NCBI GenBank assembly: GCA_009823505.1
Contig: VZQC01004541.1
Location: 921,255 to 985,254, forward strand
Reading direction: 5' to 3'
Length of the DNA: 64,000 nucleotides
Source: Rhizomys pruinosus
Taxonomy: Eukaryota; Chordata; Mammalia; Rodentia; Spalacidae
Each line of letters starts with the position of its first letter. The first letter of the stretch is position 1. Both the position numbers and the translations under genes were made by a program. The notes under the pieces were generated by a model that was not told the DNA's origin, ran no database searches, and worked only from the letters and a program-made list of their open reading frames with translations. This document shows, piece after piece, positions 12,715 through 24,902 of this stretch.

Positions 12715-12893
12715 TTATTTTATTTCATTTTTTATGACTCTCTGTATGTATGCCATGTTGTGGATGCCTGTTGAAGCCAGAAAAGAGCATGTGATCCCAT
12801 GGAGCTGGATCTACAGGTAGCTGTGAGAGGCTGCTCATGAGTGCTGGGAACCAACCAGGGTCTCTGGAAGAGCTGCAAGCATCCTTAACCACT
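12715..12893 (-). mobile_element. Old B2-family SINE
   Basis: Antisense B2-type order: T-rich tail, GTATGTATGCC, GGAGCTGGATCTACAGG, GTGCTGGGAACCAACC, then the tRNA-related head reduced to AAGAGCTGCAAGCATCCTTA. Its divergence suggests an old subfamily. Confidence 0.6.
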
Positions 12894-12910
12894 TAAAAAA
12901 TAAAATGAAA

Positions 12911-13521
12911 CCTTCCGTGCCAGATGGGGACTGCTGAGACATCCAGCTTGTAGACTGAGCTACTACTGGTGTTTCAGCCTGTTCAGAGTGTAGACTGCCA
13001 TTATTGGACTACCCAGGCTGTATCACGGAGACCAGTACAGGAAGATCAAGACAGGACATGGTGCTTACTGGACCTCATTTGGTGACCATGGGAAGGGAAA
13101 ATCCCAGCGTCGAGCACAAGGGCAGGACTGATGGTGGTTTGGGCTTGCCAAGGAGGAGCCTTCAAACATGACATCTTTTAGCCTAAAAAAAAAAAGAAAT
13201 CATAAGCTGAATATGCTAAAAGATATATGTGGCATGCATATATGCATATTTTGGAGTGATGCAGATTGCAAGGAACAACAACAACAACAACAAAGACTGG
13301 GTCAAAGAACTGACTGAAACAGTGAACTTCTGCTCAAAACAGTAAACTTCTGCATTAAAAATTTTAAAAGAGACTGAGAAAAAGATGAAAGACATTTTTG
13401 GCAGAACACATGAGCTCTGGTGGGATTGGGGGACAAGGAAGGGGGAACGGGCCTAGACTTGACTGGAAATTTTGTATAAAATTCACAAAGCTTCAATAAA
13501 AACTGGCTTTGAAAAAAAAAT
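12911..13521 (+). mobile_element. 5'-truncated L1 3' end with 15-bp TSD
   Basis: A 0.6-kb sequence ends in AATAAAAACTGGCTTTG plus poly(A) and is flanked by perfect 15-bp duplications AAAAATAAAATGAAA (12,896-12,910 and 13,522-13,536). Its sequence matches in reverse the 3' end of the full-length antisense L1 (37,802-38,700), including the stretch around GACATCCAGCTTGT and GGACTACCCAGGCTGTATCA. That identifies it as an L1 3' UTR fragment and not a processed gene. Confidence 0.8.
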
Positions 13522-13628
13522 AAAAATAAAATGAAATGAAAGTCATCTTAGATGTGAAGTGGTATCTTAGGTCCCTAATAACCAAAGTGTTATTTTTCTT
13601 TCTGTGTTTTTGTTTTATTTTGTTTTAT

Positions 13629-13631
<3 letters not shown>

Positions 13632-13668
<37 letters not shown>
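13632..13668. repeat. (TC)n microsatellite
   Basis: Pure CT dinucleotide run of about 18 units next to an old antisense B2 tail. Confidence 0.95.
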
Positions 13669-13673
<5 letters not shown>

Positions 13674-13842
13674 TGTGTGTGAATATCTTGCCTGTATGTA
13701 TGTAAGTACATCCAGTGCCCTCAGAAGACAGAAGAGGGTGTCAGATCCCCCAGAACTGGAGTTAAAGATGGTTGTTAGCCATGATGTAGGTGCTGAACAG
13801 CCAGTGCTCTTAACTGCTGAGACAGCTCTCCAGTCCTCAAGC
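13669..13842 (-). mobile_element. Old B2 SINE
   Basis: Antisense B2 with TGTATGTATGTAAGTACATC, GAAGAGGGTGTCAGATCCCC, GGAGTTAAAGATGGTTGTTA and the reversed head CTGCTGAGACAGCTCTCCAG. It lacks the 18-bp internal duplication of the young copies. Confidence 0.8.
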
Positions 13843-13958
13843 CCATTTTTAAAAACCCGGGGTTGTATATATGCCTCTTAAGCTTAAGCAATTAGAGATT
13901 GTGTATGGTGAGTTGTGAAACTCTGTAATAAATTTCATCTGTTGAAAAAGAAACTTCT

Positions 13959-14183
13959 GGGGCTGGAGAGATGGCCTAGCAGTTAAGAGTGCTGACTGCT
14001 CTTGCAGAGGACCCGGGTTTGATCCCCAGCGCCCACATGGTGGCTGAGAACCATCTTTAACTCCAGTTCCAGGGGAATCTGACACCCTCTTCTGACCTCC
14101 ACAGCATTGCACGACATGGGTGAACAAAACTACATGCAGACAGTACATTCATACACATAAAAAAAATCTTTAAAAAAAAAAGG
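13959..14183 (+). mobile_element. B2 SINE with 13-bp TSD
   Basis: Starts GGGGCTGGAGAGATGGCCTA, with pol III A and B boxes in the tRNA-like head (GTTTGATCCCCAGC at the B box), and ends in A-rich ATACACATAAAAAA. Perfect TSD AAAAGAAACTTCT at 13,946-13,958 and 14,184-14,196. It carries one CTCCAGTTCCAGGGGAATC segment, without the duplication. Confidence 0.93.
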
Positions 14184-14199
14184 AAAAGAAACTTCTTTG

Positions 14200-15120
14200 A
14201 TGGGCAGTGACTGGGGTACTTGGGGTACTTATATTTATAAGGATCCATATTTTGCACAAAGTAAGATATTATATTTGTCTAGGGATATGACAGCCTTGAG
14301 GTCTCTAAGATCTATGACCTCTCTAGCCATGTGTATTTGGCTATGTTAACAGTATAACACATGAGTTTCCTTCCATTGAGTGGGCCTGAAGTTCAATTAG
14401 GTAGCTGTTGATTACTCCCAAGATAAAAATGCCACTACTGCACCAATGTTATTTCCTATGTTGGTCATTGATGTGATTATTAAGCCTTGAGGGGTTGGAC
14501 CACTGATTGGTGTCTCCCTTAGCAGCTTGCACAGTGCTCTCCAAAGCTACGAGAGCTAGCCCTTGGGGACGTGGCTTTCAGGTCAGTTCCAGCTCCATTG
14601 CTCCAAATTCTGTGTCCAAAGTATGTCCTGTCTTCAGCAATAGGGTCTGCCTTCAAGTTCTGGGAGGCAATCCAGAGTTGTGACAATAGCCTGTATAATT
14701 TTGGGAGTCTCTTGGGCTATTCTGGCCAGCAAATTAAATGAAGGTTTCTGCTGTCTGGGACTGTTTCTTGTTATGTAGCCTTCAGATATATACATGGACT
14801 CATGCAGAGATACTGTTTGTGTAAATTTTCAGTAGGTGTTTGGACTAATACCATTCCCTTTTTTTTTTTTAGTACTAGCTAAGCATTATTTATCTTTCCT
14901 TTCTCTCTCCCTAACACTCCTTTCACAGGCTCCGCATTTAAAATACCACCATTTTTCCCATTTCTCCCATAATTCCTCTTGAGTTCCTTTTGTCACTTTA
15001 CCCCCATAGATCCTTGTATAACCCTCCCATACCTCCTCCAATTTAAATGCCCCCATTTTACCCATTTCTCCCTATCTCCTACTGTTCTTATCTCTCAGGT
15101 TCCTTCTTTCTCTTTACTTC
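14200..15120. other. Unclassified repeat-like sequence
   Basis: Non-coding. The segment CTGTCTTCAGCAATAGGGTC at about 14,630 has a counterpart near 29,560 (CTTCAGCAATAGGGTCTTAC), so at least part is interspersed repeat. Pyrimidine-rich from 14,870 to 15,130. No gene visible. Confidence 0.5.
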
Positions 15121-15364
15121 TGTCACAGAGAATTTTGCTGGGGCGGGGCGGGGGGGGGGAGGTATCCACACACATAGCATCTTACTCCACCTCTGCCTCC
15201 AATTTCCCCAGTTACTAGGCAAAGCAATGAGCAGATTCTCCAATCTTAGTTTTGGTAAAGACTACACAGTTTATTACGCTTCCCTATAAAGTGAATGGAG
15301 CCAGCATTTCTTACAAGACCAAGCAGTGATTCTCCTTTCCCAACATGGCTGCCCAGAGACCTGG
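15120..15364 (-). mobile_element. Left part of an old LTR-type repeat, interrupted by a provirus
   Basis: GAGAATTTTGC...CACACATAGCATC...CCCAACATGGCTGCCCAGAGACCTGG matches 47,040-47,397. In that uninterrupted copy the sequence continues CATGAATT, which here is found only at 28,438. The element is therefore split by the insertion that spans 15,365-28,431. Confidence 0.75.
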
Positions 15365-15641
15365 TGTGGGGATTTCACCACCAGGTTTGCGGTGGGGCCC
15401 ATCTAATCCCGGGACAATCCATGTGGGAAACATGAGAAGGACAGCACACCACGTGGACGCATGGTGAGGTACAAATGTAGAAAGAGATTTTATTGCAAAA
15501 TGTCTGGTTAAATATCGATCATGACTCAAATCTCAGGGCTGAATCCTAAACCTTTCCGTCACTATATCCCACCCCATGGGGTGTGGCCAGGGAAGTCCCA
15601 TTGGTTTAGAATGCTACCCATCTTAACTAAGTTTTCCCACA
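15365..15641 (-). repeat. 3' LTR of minus-strand LTR element
   Basis: 277 bp. On the minus strand it starts TGTGGGAAAACTTAG and ends TGAAATCCCCACA, with a poly(A) signal in GCAATAAAATCTC. It differs from the 5' LTR at 28,158 by roughly 9% by hand count, so the insertion is older than the 29.8-kb provirus. An A/purine-rich tract (AAAAGGATGAGA on minus) precedes it. Confidence 0.8.
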
Positions 15642-16635
15642 TCTCATCCTTTTAATTTTATTTTTTTAATTTTTCTGAGAGGCAGGGGAGCCATGGGCGA
15701 GGCTAACAACCCAAAAGAACTGGAATTTTGAATAACCAGCTGCTCAAGCCTGTTTTGATTATTAGGCAGTGGGGGGCAGGTCAGACCTGAAACTTTATTT
15801 TCACACTAAGGCCAATTAATATCCAAAAATCCCAACCATGAAGTGAGCTAATTATCAAGCATAAGCAATGTAAGTAACATTCATGTAAAACCAATTAGCA
15901 AGTATCTATGTCCAAATTTTGAAACAACCCAAGGTTCCCATAGTCCGCTTGGAGAAGCTTGTATGCACAAGCATGTCCATCAAATAAGAGTCCAGTATAT
16001 ATTGCTGTAGTCTCACGATTTACCCCAATCTCTCTGCATCCCTTACATTCTACCACGCCTCCTCTTCTGCAATTTGTTCCCTAGGCTTTGGGAAAGGGGC
16101 ACAAGTGGGTGAGAAGCAAAACAGTCTGTTTTCTCTGGAGATATCATTTTGGACTCTAGTCTGTTCAGGTTGTTTCCCTTCATGGATTGACAGCTTATCC
16201 AGGGTAACTTTTTAATCCATCATGTTTTTCTTTTTCCTATAAAAAGGAGAGGTAGGAAGGTTTCTCAGCATCTGGAAGGTAAACTTCATTAGAGCATATT
16301 ATAAACAGTTATCCCAAATAGAATTCAGAGAGATGCTCAGTGTCTGTGACTCAGGCAATCTGAGGTTCTTTTTTCTTTAATGTTTAGATGGGTCAGCCTC
16401 TCTGCTGGCAGTTCCCAGTCCATCCTGCAGAGCCAAAAGTTGTACATTTTCAGGCATTTAGATTGGTGTTTTAACCTGTGGGATCATACAAATCTCCTCC
16501 CATTGTTAGTTTTAAGACCTCAAAATTGAAAGTTTATCAAAAGGTTTGGAATACAGAGTTTTCCATTTGTATCCCAGAAGGAATATTACACCACCTCCCT
16601 CTTTTTTTTTTTTTTTAATTTTTATGTTTTGACCT

Positions 16636-16636
16636 N
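16636..16636. other. Single-N assembly join
   Basis: A lone N sits at a breakpoint: unique flank ends at GTTTTGACCT and satellite sequence restarts immediately after it. It marks a contig or gap-fill junction. Confidence 0.95.
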
Positions 16637-18927
16637 TGTGAAGTTCAGAGCACGGATTGTTGCTTAATGCTGGTGTATGAACGTCAGAGGACGGCTTGTT
16701 AACTTATACGGTGTGTAGTCCCAGAGGACCGCTTTCTGATTGCTGGGTGTGAAAGGTTAGAGACGGCTTTTGCTTAATGCTGGTGTAGAAGGTCACGAAG
16801 GATGCTTTGTACTTAATGTGCTGTGTGTGAAAAGTCGGAATTGTCGGCTGTTACCTAAGCTGGTGTGTGAAGTGTTTAGAGACACTTGCTGATTACTTAA
16901 TTTCCTGGTGCTAAGGTTAGTATGACCACTTGTCACTTAATCCTGGAATTTTGTGAAGGTTAGAAGACGGCTTGTTACTTAATGCTGGTGTGTAAGTTCA
17001 CAGAGGATGGCTTGTCACTTAATTGCGGCTGTGTGAAGTCAGAGGACGACTGTTACTTAATTGCGGTGTTGAAGATCAGAGGACCCTTGTGCTTTCAATG
17101 TTGCGTGTGTGAAGGGACAGAATTACGGCTATGTTACTAATGCTGGCTTTCTGAAGGTCAGATACTGCGTGTTACTCCTAATGATTGTTCTTTGTGAAGA
17201 AGATACGCTTGTTAGTTAATGCTGGTGTGTCAAGGTCAGAGGACGTCTTGTTGTTTAATGCTGGTGTGTGAAGTTCAGAGTACGGCTTGTTACTTCATGC
17301 TGGTGTGTGAAAGTCAGAGGACAGCTTGTTACTTAATGCTTGTGTGTGAGGTCAGAGGATGGCTTGTTGATAATGCTGGTATGTGAAGTTTGGAGTTTGT
17401 CTTGTTACTTATTGCTGGTGTGTGAACTTTAGAGGACTGGTTCTTACTTAATGCTGGTGTGTGAAGTTTAGAGGACGGCTTGTTAATGCTGGTGTGTGAA
17501 GGTTATAGGATGGCTTGTTACTTAATTCTGGTGTGTTAAGATCACAGGATGGCTTGTTGCTTAATGCTGGTTTTTGAAGGTCAGAGGACGGCTTGTTACT
17601 TAATGCTGGTGTGTGAAGTTCAGAGGACGGCTTGTTACTTATTGCTGGTGTGTGAAGGTTATAGGATGGCTTGTTGCTTAATGCTGGTTTTTGAAGGTCA
17701 GAGGACGGCTTGATACTTAATGCTGGTGTGTGAAGGACTGAGGACGGTTTGTTACTTAATGCTGGTGTGTTAAGGACAGAGGACGGCTTGTTACTAACTT
17801 GCTAGTGTTGAACGTTATGATGACCAACTTGTCACTTATTGCTGGTATGTGTGTGTAAGTTAGAGACAGCTTTTAACTTAATCCGCGTCGTTGAGGCAGA
17901 GCGTCGCTTGCTTACTAATCTGGTGTTGAATAGTTCAGAAGACGGCTTTTGCTAATGCTCGTGTGGAATTCAACGCTTTTCACTTAAGTGGTTGAAGACA
18001 AGAGTCGCTTTCACTATAATGCTGGACTTGTGAATCAGAGTACGCTTACTTATGTGGGTGTGAAAGTCAGAGGACGCTTGTTACTTAATGCTGTGTGTGA
18101 AGATCAGAAAACGGCTTGTTACTTAATGCTAGTGTGTGAAGGTCAGAGGACCTTGTTACTATAATGCTGGTGTGAAGTTTCAGAGGACGTTGGGCTTAGA
18201 TTCTGGGTGTAATTCGGCAGGTGGGTTTTTACTTAATGCTGGTTGTGAAGGTTATACGACAGCTTGTTACTTAATCCTGGTGTGTTAATCACAGGTCGGC
18301 TTGTTATTTAATGCTGGTGTGTGAAGTTTGGAGGACGGCTAGTTACTTAATGCTGATGTTTGAAGGCATGAGACGTATTGCTTAATGTCTTGTGTGTGAA
18401 AGTCCAGAGGACGGCTGTTACTTTAATGCTGCTTGTGTGAAGGTTAGAGGACGGCTTGTTACTTAAAGCTGGTGTGTGAAGGACAGAAGACGGCTTGTTA
18501 CTTAATGCAGGTGTGTGAAGGTCAGAAGACGGCTTACTTAAGTGTGTAGTGAAGTCAGAGGTACGGCTCTGTTTATCTTAATGCTTGGGGCTGGAAGGAC
18601 AAGGGACGGCTTGTTATTAACTGGGTGTGAAATGTAGAGCACGGATTGTTATAACTGCGGTTGTGTACGTCAGTGGATGGCTTGTTATAATGCTGGTTCT
18701 GTGAAGGACAGAGACGGCTGTACTTAAATGCAGGCTGCAACATGTGTGGGAAGGTATAGAGACAGCTTGTACTTATCTGGTGGTGAAGGTAGGACAGCTT
18801 GTTTCTTAATGCTGTTTTGTGAAGGTTATAGTATGTAGCTTGTTAATGCTGGTGTGTGAAGTGTTAGAAACTGCTGTTACTTACAATCTGATGAAACGTG
18901 TGAAGGTTAGAGGAGGACTTGTTACTT
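16637..18927 (+). repeat. Degraded copy of the 39-bp satellite (likely sequencing noise)
   Basis: Starts TGTGAAGTTCAGAGCACGGA, the same variant unit as 10,298-10,317, and follows the same unit order for about 600 bp. Unit lengths vary from about 30 to 45 because of scattered indels. The middle 17,200-18,050 is cleaner and heterogeneous; the end matches 11,990-12,277. Confidence 0.85.
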
Positions 18928-20613
18928 CACCCTTCCCTCCAGCTCGCACATTCTTTCTGAAAATTGCGATTTTAGGACTTTCTTTTGTTATTATAAAATC
19001 TGCGATGAAACATCTTACCACATTGTACATTGCAAAATTGAGGTCAATATGAATGCCATTTCCTTGTCATGCTCCCATATTTTATTCTAGATAAAGCTTA
19101 AACTGTTCTCTTATTCTCTTTAGGTAAGGCGTGTTTTTTGACATAGTCAACCAAGACAAGGTCTTCACATATACCCGGCTGCCTCAAGTCATATCCATCT
19201 GCCTCAGTTTGCCTACGGCATGGTCTAAGGGATAAGCCAGCACAGACTCTGAAGACAATCAGGTTCAAGTGACTTCTGCTTCTTTCCAAGAAACCATCAA
19301 ACCTCAGACATACGAATCAGGGCTTCACCTCCATATTCTACTGCATTTACCATTTTCTGTTTTTATTTTATTTTATTTATTTTTAGTACTTCCTGTATGT
19401 ATGCATGTTGTGGATGCCTGTTTGAACCAGAACGACATATCCCTTATGGAGCGGATCGCACAGGTAGCTGTAAAGGCTTGCTCATGCATGCTGGAACCAA
19501 CCCAGAGTCTCTGGAAAGAGCGGCAAGCATCCATAACCACTTAAAAAAATAAATATGAAACCTTCCTCAGATGACGCTGAGACATCCACTTGAGACTGAG
19601 CTATCTACTGTGTTTCACGGCCCTGTTCAAGAGTGTTCTTAGACGACTACATTATTGGACTACCCAGGCTGTTATCACGGAGACCAGTACAGGAAGTAGT
19701 CAAGACAGGACATGGGCTTACTGGACCCTCATTTGGTGACCATGGAAGGAAAAACCCCAGTGTAGAGCAACAAGGGCAGGACGATGTTTTTTGGGTTTGC
19801 CAAGGAGAAGCCTTCAAACAGGACATCTTCTTAGCCTAAAAAAAAAAAGAACATCATAAGCTTAATATTGTTAAAAGATAATGTTTGGAGTGCATATATG
19901 CATAATTTGGTGTGATGCAGATTGCAAGGAACACAAACAACAACAACAAAGACTGGGTCAAAGAACTGACTAAACAGTGAACTTCTGCTCAAACAGTTAA
20001 CTCTGCATTAAAAATTTAAAAGGACTGAGAAAAAATGAAAGACATTTTGCAGAACACATCAGCTCTGTGGGATTGGACAAGGAAGGACTGGGCCTAGACT
20101 TGTCTGAGAAATTTGTATTAAAATTCACAAAGCTTCAATTAAAACTGGCTTTGAAAAATAAAGAACTAAAAATAAAATGAAATGAAAGTCATCTTAGATG
20201 TGAAGTGGTATCTTGGTCCTAATAACCAAGTTTATTTTCTTTCTGGGTTTTTGTTTTATTTGTTTTATTGACTCTCGTCTCTCTTCTCTCTCTCTCTCTC
20301 TCTCCTCTCTCCATATGTGTGTGTGTGTGTGTTATGCTTGGATGTAAGTGCACTGATGGCTACAATGTCTGTGGTAGACAGAAGCGGGTGTCAGATCCCC
20401 CAGAGAACTGGAGTTAAAGATGGTTGTTTAGCCATGCATGTAGGTGGCTGAACAGCCCATGCCTTAACTGCGGAGACAGCTCTCCAGTCTTCAAGCCTCA
20501 TTTTTAAAAACCCGGGGTTGTATATATGCCTCTTAAGCTTAAGCAATTAGAGATTGTGTATGGTGAGTTGTGAAACTCTGTAATAAAATTCATCTGTTGA
20601 AAAAGGAAACTTC

Positions 20614-20845
20614 TGGGGCTGAGCGATGGCCTAGCAGTTAAAGAGTGGCGGAATGCTCTTGCAGGGACCCGTGGTTACCCCAAGCGCCCACATGTGGCTG
20701 AGAACCATCTTTAACTCCAGTTCCAGGGAATCTGACACCCTTTCTGACCCCACCAGCAATCTGCACGACATGAGTGAACTACTCACGACAGTACACATCG
20801 ACACACAAAAAAAAAAAAAAAAAAATTTTTTTTTAAAAAAAAAAG
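20614..20845 (+). mobile_element. B2 SINE, noisy duplicate of the 13,959 copy
   Basis: Same flanks (AAGGAAACTTCT on the left, AGAACTTCTTTGATGGGCAG on the right) and the same order as 13,959-14,183, with many small indels. Counted as the same insertion, not a new one. Confidence 0.8.
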
Positions 20846-22050
20846 GAGTGTGTTAGAACTTCTTTGATGGGCAGTTGACTTGGGGTACTTGGTTGGTACT
20901 TTATTCTAAGGTAGGATTCCTATTTGCACAAAAGTGAAGATAGTTATATTTGTCTAGGGTATGACAGCGTGAGGTACTATTTGATCTCCAGCCATGTTAT
21001 TATGACTAGTGTTATCAGTATAACACATAGTTTCCTTCCATTGAGTGGCCTGTGTGAAGTACATTAGTAGAGCTTGTTTGATTACTCCCAGATAAAAATG
21101 CCACTACTGCAACAACGAGTTATTACTTGGCCAGTAATTGATTGTATTATAGCTTTAAAGCCTAGGGGTTGAACGACCACTGATCTTGAGTTTTGGTTTA
21201 CCTTAGCCCAGCTTGCACAGTGATCTCCAAAGCTAACTGACGAGCTAGTGCCCTTCGGAAGTGGCTTCTCGAGTAGGTTCCAGCTCCATGCTCAAAATTC
21301 TGTGTCCAAAGTATGTCCTGTCTTCAGCAACAGGTGTCCTTCAAGTTCTGGGAGGCAATACATAGTTGTGAGCAATACCTGTATAAATTTTGGGAGTCTC
21401 TTGGGCTATTCTCGGGCCAGCAAATTAATGAAGGTTTCTCTGTCTGGACTGTTTCTTGTTATGTAGCTTCAGACTATACACAATGGATCATAGCAGAGAT
21501 ACATTTTGTGTGTAAATTTTCAGTAGGTGTTTGGACTAATACCTTCCCTTTTTTTTTAGTACTAGCCAAGCATTTATTTTACTTTCCTTTCTCTCTCCTA
21601 ACACTCTTTTCACAGGCGCCGCAGGATTAAAGACCACATTTTTCCCATTCTCTCCCAAAGTCCTCTTGAGTTTCCTTTTGTCACTTTACCCCCATAGATT
21701 CCTTGTATAACCCTCCCACTCTCATCCATTTAAATACCCCATTTTACACCACTTTCTCCCTCTCCACTGTTCTTATCTCTCACTGTCTTCTTTCTCTTTA
21801 CTTCTGTTCACGAGAATTTTCTGCGGGGCGGCGGGGGGGGAGGTGATCCACACACCATAGATTATCTTACTCCACCTCTGCCTCCCAATTCCCCAGTTAC
21901 TAGGCAGAGCAATAAGCAATTCTCCATCTTAGTTTGGTAAAGATACACGTTTATTACGCTTCCCTATAAAGTGAATGGAGCCAGCATTTCTTACAAGACC
22001 AAGCATGATTTCTCCTTTCCCAACATGGCTGCCCAGAACCTGGTGTGGGG

Positions 22051-22326
22051 ATTTCACCCACCAGGTGGTTTGCGGTGGGGCCCATCTAATCCCGGGACAA
22101 TCCATGTGGAAAACAAGAAGGAAGCACACCACGTGTGACACAGTGCAGGTAGACAATGTAGAAAGAGATTGTATTGAAAAGTCTGTGGTAAATTATCGTT
22201 ATCATGATCTCAAATCTCAGGGCTGAAGGAGTGCCTACCTTCCGTCACTATCCCACCACTATGGGTGTGGCCAGGAAGAGTCCCATTGGTTTTAGAATGC
22301 TTACCCATCTTAACTACAGTTCCCAA
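22051..22326 (-). repeat. Noisy duplicate of the 3' LTR at 15,365
   Basis: CCCATCTAATCCCGGGACAA through to the TTAACTACAGTTCCCA region, with indels. It belongs to the duplicated tract. Confidence 0.75.
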
Positions 22327-23456
22327 TTACTCTATTTATTTTTTTATTTTGAGCAGGACCGGCTGGTGCATAACATTAGACATCAGATCACAGTTATATT
22401 CCTGATGGATTGAGTAATACCAAGTTTACATTGTATCGAAAGGTACGGGATTTGGGCAGAGCATTAGGCTAGGCGATGGCGCAACCTAGGTAGATGAATT
22501 TGATCAAAGCGCTCAACGGATAGGATTGCAGTGGGTTCAGTAGACTTTGAGGCTATGATTGAACTATTTAGCACAAGGGACTTTAATATATCCAAAAAGC
22601 CAATAGCTCCCTAAAGATGGAAGTGAAGGTACCCTAACCTTATCAAGCATAAGCAATGAAGTAAATTCATTGTAAAAAACTCAATTTCAGCCATAACAAT
22701 CCGCTATTAGCAAATAGGTTCTAAATTCACACATAAACCCAACGGTTCCCCTAGTCCCGCTTGGAGAAGCTTTGGTATGCCAAGCTGTCCACTCAAATAA
22801 GAGTCCAGTCTATATTGCTGTATCTCACGTTCACCCCATCTCTCTGCCATCCCTTAAATCTTACCACGCCTCTCTTCTTGCAATTGTTCCCTAGGCTTTG
22901 GAAATGCGCACACAACTCTGGTTGAGAGCAAAACAGTGTTTTCTTTGTATCATTTTGGGACTCAGTCGATGTTCCAGGTTGTTCCCTTCATGGATTGGAC
23001 AGCTTATCCAGGGTACACTTTTTAATGCCATCACTGTTTTTCTTTTTCTCTATAATAAAAAAGAGGGTAGGAACGGTTTTCCTCATGCATCTGGAAGGTA
23101 AACTTCTTAGGCATATTATAAACAGTTATCCCCAATAGAATTCGAGAGAGATGCTCAGTGTCTGTGAACTCAGGCAATCTGAGTTCTTTTTTTTTAATGT
23201 TTAGATGGTGTCAGCCTCTCCTGCTGCCAATTTCCCCAGTCCATCCTGCAAGCAAAAGTTGTACATTTTCAGGCATTTATTATTGGTGTTTAACCTGTGG
23301 GATCATACAAATCTTCCTCCCATTGTTAGTTTTAAGACCTTCAAATTGAAAGTTTATCAAAAGGTTTGGAATAAAGAGTTTTCCATTTGTATCCCAGATG
23401 GAAGACTTTACACCACCCTCCGCTTTTTTTTTTTTTTTAATTTTTCATGTTTTACC

Positions 23457-24386
23457 TATAGAGCCATAGGCTTGTATTACACATACCTATAAAACAGGAA
23501 CCAAGGTGTAAATTTCATCAGATATTCAGATTTACCCAAACTGTTCTTTCTTTTTTTTTTTTTTTTTTTTCTTTTTGAGACAGGGTCTCCCTGTAGCCCT
23601 GGCTGGCCTGGAACTCACTCTATAGACCAGGCTGGCCTTGAACTCACAAAGATCTGCCTGCCTCTGCCTCCCAAGTGCTAGGATTAAAGGCGTGCACCAC
23701 CAAGCCTGGCCCAAACTGTTTTTCATTGACTGTATGCTACTTATTTGGGAAGTGAACTTAAACTTAATTTCTTTAAATTATCCTACAAGTAAAAAGAAAG
23801 TGTTACAAGGTGATACTGTATAACACAGAAAAATATAGAGACCATTTGTGTACCTTAACCACAAAGTTATTGTTGGAAATTCAATACAAATTATAAATAA
23901 AATAATTAACATTTTATATTCCCAATTAGTTCAAATGTATTACCATTTCTACCAAAATCTTCAGCCAAATTTAACTAATCTAAACATTTTTACTAAGTCT
24001 TAAGTCTACTAATATCCTATAATATGTAGACAAAGCTTGGGCAAAGTTGAATACCTGCCAAATAAATTTTACCCAATATACACTTTGTTCTTTAAAACTA
24101 TATGACTAGATTATGACTTCAGAGAAATCAAGTCCATTAACTTATATGGTTTATTTTGTATTTCTGTATAATTCTACTGAAATACCTCTCTATATAAATA
24201 TGTTATTTTTGAATATACCATTTTAAACTTCAAACCTTACAAAGTGGATTTTGATAACTATCTTCCTCCAAGCTCTTAGCCTTCTCCAGGCCTGGCATGA
24301 AAACCTTAAAGACTTTCCAATATCTAGCTCTTAATAAAATTTTCTTTAACAGTTCTTATGTCCATTAGTTAATTAAAGACTGGCTA
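23457..24386 (-). other. AT-rich body of the minus-strand LTR element
   Basis: Clean AT-rich sequence continuing the interior of the element after the duplicated tract. A B1 is inserted at about 23,550-23,711. I see no retroviral motif on either strand. Confidence 0.55.
23550..23711 (-). mobile_element. B1 SINE
   Basis: Antisense B1 with T-rich tail, GAGACAGGGTCTCCCTGTAG, CCAGGCTGGCCTTGAACTCA and GCGTGCACCACCAAGCCTGG. A CCCAAACTGTT duplication flanks it (about 23,535 and 23,710). Confidence 0.92.
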
Positions 24387-24620
24387 GGGGCTGGAGAGAT
24401 GGCCTAGTGGTTAAGAGCGCCGACTGCTCTTGCAGAGGACCCGGGTTCGATCCCCAACACCCACATGGGGGCTGAGAACCATCTGTAACTCCAATTCCAG
24501 GAGAACTCCAGTTCCAGGGTAATCCAATTCCCTCTTCTGACCTCTGCAGCATTGCACGACATGGGTGCACAAACTTACATACAGACAGTACATTCATACA
24601 CATTAAATAAATAAATAAAT
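24387..24620 (+). mobile_element. B2 SINE (duplicated-segment subfamily)
   Basis: GGGGCTGGAGAGATGGCCTA head, B box GGGTTCGATCCCCAACACCC, and the CTCCAATTCCAGGAGAA / CTCCAGTTCCAGGGTAAT tandem pair. The tail is AATAAATAAATAAATG. Confidence 0.92.
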
Positions 24621-24774
24621 GATATTTTTTAAAAAAGTGTCCTCCTTAAAAAAATTTTTGTAAATAGTGTTAAATAGTGCTTACTTCTGCTGAAGTTTCC
24701 TTTTGTCTGCTAACTTCCCCCAAGATCTCTTCTAGAGGCCAGTCCTCTATGATGCAAATTGAGCTTGTAAATTC

Positions 24775-24897
24775 CAGGCTTGGTGGTGGCCCATGCCTTT
24801 AATCCAAATGGATGTCTGTGAGTTTGGGGCGGCCTAGTCTACAGAGTGACCTCCCGGCTGGCTCTGACTGTAAGAAAGCCTTGCCTTGACAAGACCA
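24775..24897 (+). mobile_element. B1 SINE, diverged
   Basis: CCAGGCTTGGTGGTGGCCCA, ATGCCTTTAATCC and GTCTACAGAGTGACCTCC in sense order, with an internal loss around the GGAGGCAGAGG block. Confidence 0.7.
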
Positions 24898-24902
24898 AAG
24901 GC

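Larger units (their letters stand above)
12278..12910. other. Satellite right flank: unique start plus old SINEs
   Basis: Unique AT-rich sequence runs from the array edge to about 12,480. It is followed by a diverged antisense B1-like element (about 12,483-12,583, with GGTCTCACTATATAGCCCAG). An old antisense B2-family copy lies at about 12,715-12,893 (GATCCCATGGAGCTGGATCT, GTGCTGGGAACC). No gene seen. Confidence 0.7.
16637..23457. other. Noisy second copy of 10,298-16,635 (probable assembly duplication)
   Basis: The order of landmarks is the same as in 10,298-16,635: variable satellite units, array edge (ACTTCACCCTTCCCTCC at 18,923), L1 3' fragment, TC run, B2, pyrimidine-rich stretch, LTR, and TTTTTCATGTTTTACCT at about 23,441. 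The copy is peppered with 1-3-base insertions and deletions every few tens of bases, typical of uncorrected single-molecule reads. The first copy stops exactly at the N, and only the second copy continues into unique sequence. Confidence 0.88.

Noticed and set aside
13959..14040. tRNA gene
   Set aside because: A-box/B-box-like sequence here and in all other B2 heads is the tRNA-derived part of the SINE; no cloverleaf with intact anticodon arm is evident.
15422..15641. A 220-bp LTR starting at the internal TGTGGGAAAC
   Set aside because: Comparison with 28,158-28,431 and the ACCTGG TSD shows the LTR boundary is at 15,365; the internal TGTGGG is part of the LTR.
16637..23457. True segmental duplication of the satellite edge
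   Set aside because: Divergence is dominated by scattered small indels in one copy only, begins exactly at an N, and ends where unique sequence resumes; this fits read noise better.
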